NCBI GenBank assembly: GCA_009663005.1
Contig: VIGQ01000333.1
Coordinates: 17,501 to 27,500 of the forward strand
Reading direction: 5' to 3'
Length of the DNA: 10,000 nt
From: Actinidia chinensis
Taxonomy: Eukaryota; Streptophyta; Magnoliopsida; Ericales; Actinidiaceae
Both the position numbers and the translations under genes were made by a program. Of the stretch, positions 7,981 through 10,000 are shown piece after piece (position 1 is the first letter of the stretch; each line of letters begins with the position of its first letter). The notes beneath the pieces were generated by a model. It searched no databases and was not told the DNA's origin. It worked only from the letters and a program-made list of their open reading frames with translations.

Positions 7981-8376
7981 AAAAGGTGCACATCCCAATG
8001 CTCGCTTGATAGCTATTATTATATGAAAATTCTACTAAGTGGAGATGATCCTCCCATGATCCCCGAATACAAAAGTACACATGCCCGAAGCATGCTTCCA
8101 AAATTTGAATAGTACGCTCAGGACTGCCCGTCAGTCGGAGGGTGAAACGCCGTGCTTAACTCAAATCAACCAGAGCTGACTGCATCCCCTTCCAAAGAGC
8201 GTATTGAAAACGTGGGTCTTGGGTTCTCTCTTTTTTTTAGAAACAATAGAACGGAAATCGTGTGAAGTCGAACAAATTCACGAACATAAATGACGCCAAG
8301 ATCCCTGACGCAATTTTGACAGAGGATAGAAGAAAGTGCGCGGATAGTTTTTGTCAAACGATCTACCACACCCAAA
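7980..8376 (-). pseudogene. Integrase catalytic core (DDE), inactivated
   Basis: VVDRLTK (about 8354-8374) and YVREFVRLH mark the rve-type integrase core of Ty3/gypsy elements, which cuts target DNA and joins the cDNA ends. The second catalytic aspartate normally sits in SDRDPRF. Here the region reads FLKKRENPRPTF, with the aspartates replaced by lysine and glutamate codons in an A-rich tract (about 8225-8245). The glutamate motif HPPTDGQ is readable at 8124-8144, but a one-base shift and a TGA directly follow, so the catalytic ERTIQ part is out of frame. The domain has thus lost at least one essential residue and its continuity. Confidence 0.85.
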
Positions 8377-8489
8377 ACGTGTCATGCCCTCTAAGTGACT
8401 TAGCAAACGGACACAAAGTCCATCGTGATATGCTCCCATTTCACTCTGCAACGAGTAACGGTGTGTAACAAAACCGCTGGTTTCTGGTA

Positions 8490-8720
8490 CTAGGCTTTCA
8501 TTGTTGACACGTCAAACACTTCGAACGAATAAGGCAAACGTTCTTTTTCATCGCCTCCACAAAATTGGGACACAAAACAAAAATCACGAACCATCTTTGT
8601 CCCTCCAGGATGAACTGCAGTCGCGGAATGATGAAACATACGAAGACACGTCTGTACTAGGACAAAGATACGAAACAATCGAGACTTATACCTCAAAACC
8701 CATGATACCGAATGCAAAAA
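8490..8720 (-). pseudogene. Integrase zinc-binding (H2C2) domain, split across frames
   Basis: One reverse-strand frame reads HHSATAVHPGGTKMVRD (the HPG part at about 8604-8618), the usual H..H half of the integrase zinc finger with its HPG.TKM.RD signature. The C..C half, KCLTCQQ, lies at 8501-8521 in a different frame, followed by a stop. The four zinc ligands are therefore all present in the DNA but cannot be joined in one protein. Upstream, 8720-8986, is the spacer between RNase H and integrase, with only weak similarity and several stops. Confidence 0.8.
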
Positions 8721-8986
8721 CCCAATCTGTTGACGTCCTAACCTCTAGCAATACGGTCACAAATCGTCTTGGCCTCTATGTCCTGCTTGTTGTGCCTCAA
8801 TAACCAGACTGATGATAGATGGTTTCTGCCTATGCCAGATAACCTGAACAATGTAGCACATTGTCCGCTCTCGTTGAGAAACAAATCGTACTCACCGAGA
8901 GCCTGAGCCTTTGCCAATCACGAATAGAAACGCTTGCCAACAGTACTAAGAAGATTTTCTACTAAGTGCCATAGACCACAACGTTG

Positions 8987-9450
8987 GGCCTTCCCGGGAT
9001 GATAGTGTAATTCAAAGTCTAGTCCTCCATGTACTCCACCAACGCCGCTGCCTCAAGTTCAAGTCTTCTATGTGAATAGATTACTTCAGCTTTGTGATCT
9101 GCAAACACTTCAAACCGTTCCCAATATAAGTAATGCTCCAAATTTTCAATGCAAAAATAACCGCCGCAAGCTATAAGTCGTGAGTCGGATAATTTTGTAT
9201 CGTGTTCTTCAACTGACGTGAACCATACGCACAATCACTTACCCAATGCATAACACGCAACCCAAGCATCACGTGAAAGCATCACAGAGACACAGGTGTA
9301 ACCCACCCTCGTTCTGGTATAACAAGATCGGTGCCGAAGTCAATCTCTTCTTAAGCTCCGAACGAATGCCGCAAGCATCGTTCCAAACAAAACGGAATTC
9401 TCTTCCTCGTGAAGTCGAGTCCATCGGTGCCGATAAAGCGAAAAAAGTCT
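8987..9450 (-). pseudogene. RNase H domain and linker (decayed)
   Basis: Between 9019 and 9234 the reverse strand reads a 71-codon frame with LEHYLYWERFEVFADHK, matching the IW.HYLYG..FE.FTDHK segment of Ty3/gypsy RNase H. It includes the DHK aspartate, one of the metal-binding residues. Neighbouring pieces (YPTHDL, LAAVIFALKIW) read in another frame, which shows indels. The linker motif YHPGKA that normally leads to the integrase is at 8987-9007, but the N.VADALSR sequence expected after it is disrupted. The tether between reverse transcriptase and RNase H (9240-9450) has only patchy similarity. RNase H normally removes the RNA template during reverse transcription. Confidence 0.8.
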
Positions 9451-10000
9451 TTTAAGAATCGTCGATAGTAACCGGCTAGACCCCCAAAGAAAAATAGAAT
9501 CTCAAATTACAGTCTTTGGCGTTCCCAATTCCTCACTGCCTCAATCTTTGATGATCAAACCGTTACTCCACTCCCCGAAACAACGTGAACCTAAAAACTT
9601 CACCTCAGGCAACCAAAATTCGCACTGGCCTAAACTTTAGCGTACAAACGATGCTCGCGCAAAAGCTGTAGCACAATCCTTAGATGCTCCTCATGTGACT
9701 AAACGATGGCGAGTAGATCAAGATGTCATCCAAGAACACGACTATAAATCGATCAAGATATTTATGAAAGATGCGATTCATTAAGTCCATGAAAGCTGTG
9801 GCCGCATTCGTAAGACCAAATGGATTACAAGAAAACTCATAATGTCCGTAACGTGAGCGGAAAAGGCTATCTTCGCAATTATCCCCCTCCTTCGATCCGT
9901 AATTGAATGATAACCCGATCTCAAATCGATCTTCGAAAAATAATTTGAACCTTCAATGATCAACAAATCATCGATCCTAGGAAGTGGATTACTTGTCTTA
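9449..10000 (-). pseudogene. Reverse transcriptase domain (partial, frameshifted)
   Basis: The motif [11 protein letters not shown], the hallmark of the first catalytic aspartate region in Ty3/gypsy reverse transcriptase, is at 9907-9939. A frameshift follows at about 9850-9875: RYGHYEF and PFGLTNA-type sequence is readable only in another frame. The catalytic FLDD box with ILIYS after it is at 9725-9736 and is intact at residue level. The frame then stops shortly after, at an HMRSI-stop. The end of the connection region, GLAGYYRRFL, is readable at about 9453-9485. The N-terminal fingers lie beyond the window edge. The domain would copy element RNA into DNA in cytoplasmic particles, but these breaks make it inactive. 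Confidence 0.9.

Larger units (their letters stand above)
7340..10000 (-). pseudogene. pol: Ty3/gypsy chromovirus pol polyprotein, decayed 3' portion
   Basis: Reading down from the right edge, the reverse strand shows in order reverse transcriptase, RNase H, zinc-binding integrase domain, integrase core, integrase C-terminal part and chromodomain. This is the order of Ty3/gypsy elements (integrase after RNase H) and of the chromovirus branch. In an intact element these are one polyprotein cleaved by its own protease to copy the RNA and insert the DNA. Here recognisable motifs lie in different frames with many stops and single-base indels, so no continuous product is possible. GC content is visibly higher than in the flanks. 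The frame is truncated by the window edge; gag and protease would lie beyond 10000. The plus-strand frames overlapping it (the longest, 100 codons, at 8501-8803) are antisense shadows. Confidence 0.9.

Noticed and set aside
7592..8112. Overlapping plus-strand frames at 7592-7804, 7767-8009 and 7915-8112
   Set aside because: They are shadows of the integrase C-terminal region on the reverse strand, where GPVEILDRV and VGDHVFLKG are readable.
8262..8803. Plus-strand open frames of 68 and 100 codons (8262-8468, 8501-8803)
   Set aside because: They lie antisense to clear integrase homology on the reverse strand. Their translations resemble nothing, and the opposite-strand motifs (DRLTK, HPG.TKM, KCLTCQQ) explain the sequence.
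1..10000. CRISPR array, tRNA, rRNA, bacterial operon or endogenous virus
   Set aside because: There are no regularly spaced identical repeats, no tRNA-like cloverleaf I could recognise, and no rRNA core sequence. All viral-type motifs belong to an LTR retrotransposon with chromodomain and LTR, and no envelope or movement protein is seen.

Overview
The window looks like intergenic DNA from a plant nuclear genome, most likely a flowering plant. About three quarters of it is very AT-rich, with long A/T runs, and has no convincing host gene. The rest is transposable-element debris. The best evidence for a plant is the end of a chromodomain-bearing Ty3/gypsy retrotransposon (a chromovirus, probably of the Tekay/Del type), with a long LTR ending in the sequence pattern usual for plant elements. 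The species cannot be named from the sequence.

Layout. Positions 1-880 are AT-rich with nothing recognisable. Positions 881-1660 are richer in GC and hold a diverged direct repeat and a 66-codon reverse-strand open frame without a start codon; neither is assigned. Positions 1680-2040 are A/T low-complexity sequence. Positions 2041-2135 switch abruptly to a C-rich/CG-alternating block with G-quadruplex and Z-DNA potential. It is followed at 2177-2390 by a cluster of GTCC-type inverted repeats that ends in a sequence resembling a DNA-transposon terminus. Positions 2537-3013 may be a decayed solo LTR. Positions 3014-5370 are AT-rich with one (AT)n microsatellite. Positions 5371-5465 are a short fragment resembling a DNA-transposon end, cut off by the LTR.

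The one secure element runs from 5466 to the right edge, on the reverse strand. Its 3' LTR is about 1.86 kb (5466-7324), followed at 7326-7339 by a polypurine tract. Beyond that is the 3' part of pol, read from 10000 down to about 7340, in the order reverse transcriptase, RNase H, integrase, chromodomain. The coding region is dead: homology jumps between frames, stops interrupt it, and the second catalytic aspartate of the integrase is replaced by lysine within an A-rich tract. Gag, protease, the primer-binding site and the 5' LTR must lie beyond position 10000, if they survive.

I found no functional protein-coding gene, RNA gene, CRISPR array or operon, and nothing that works as a multi-gene system. 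The observations most worth a second look are the G4/Z-DNA block with its hairpin cluster (2041-2390), the candidate solo LTR, and the possible nesting of the retrotransposon in another transposon.
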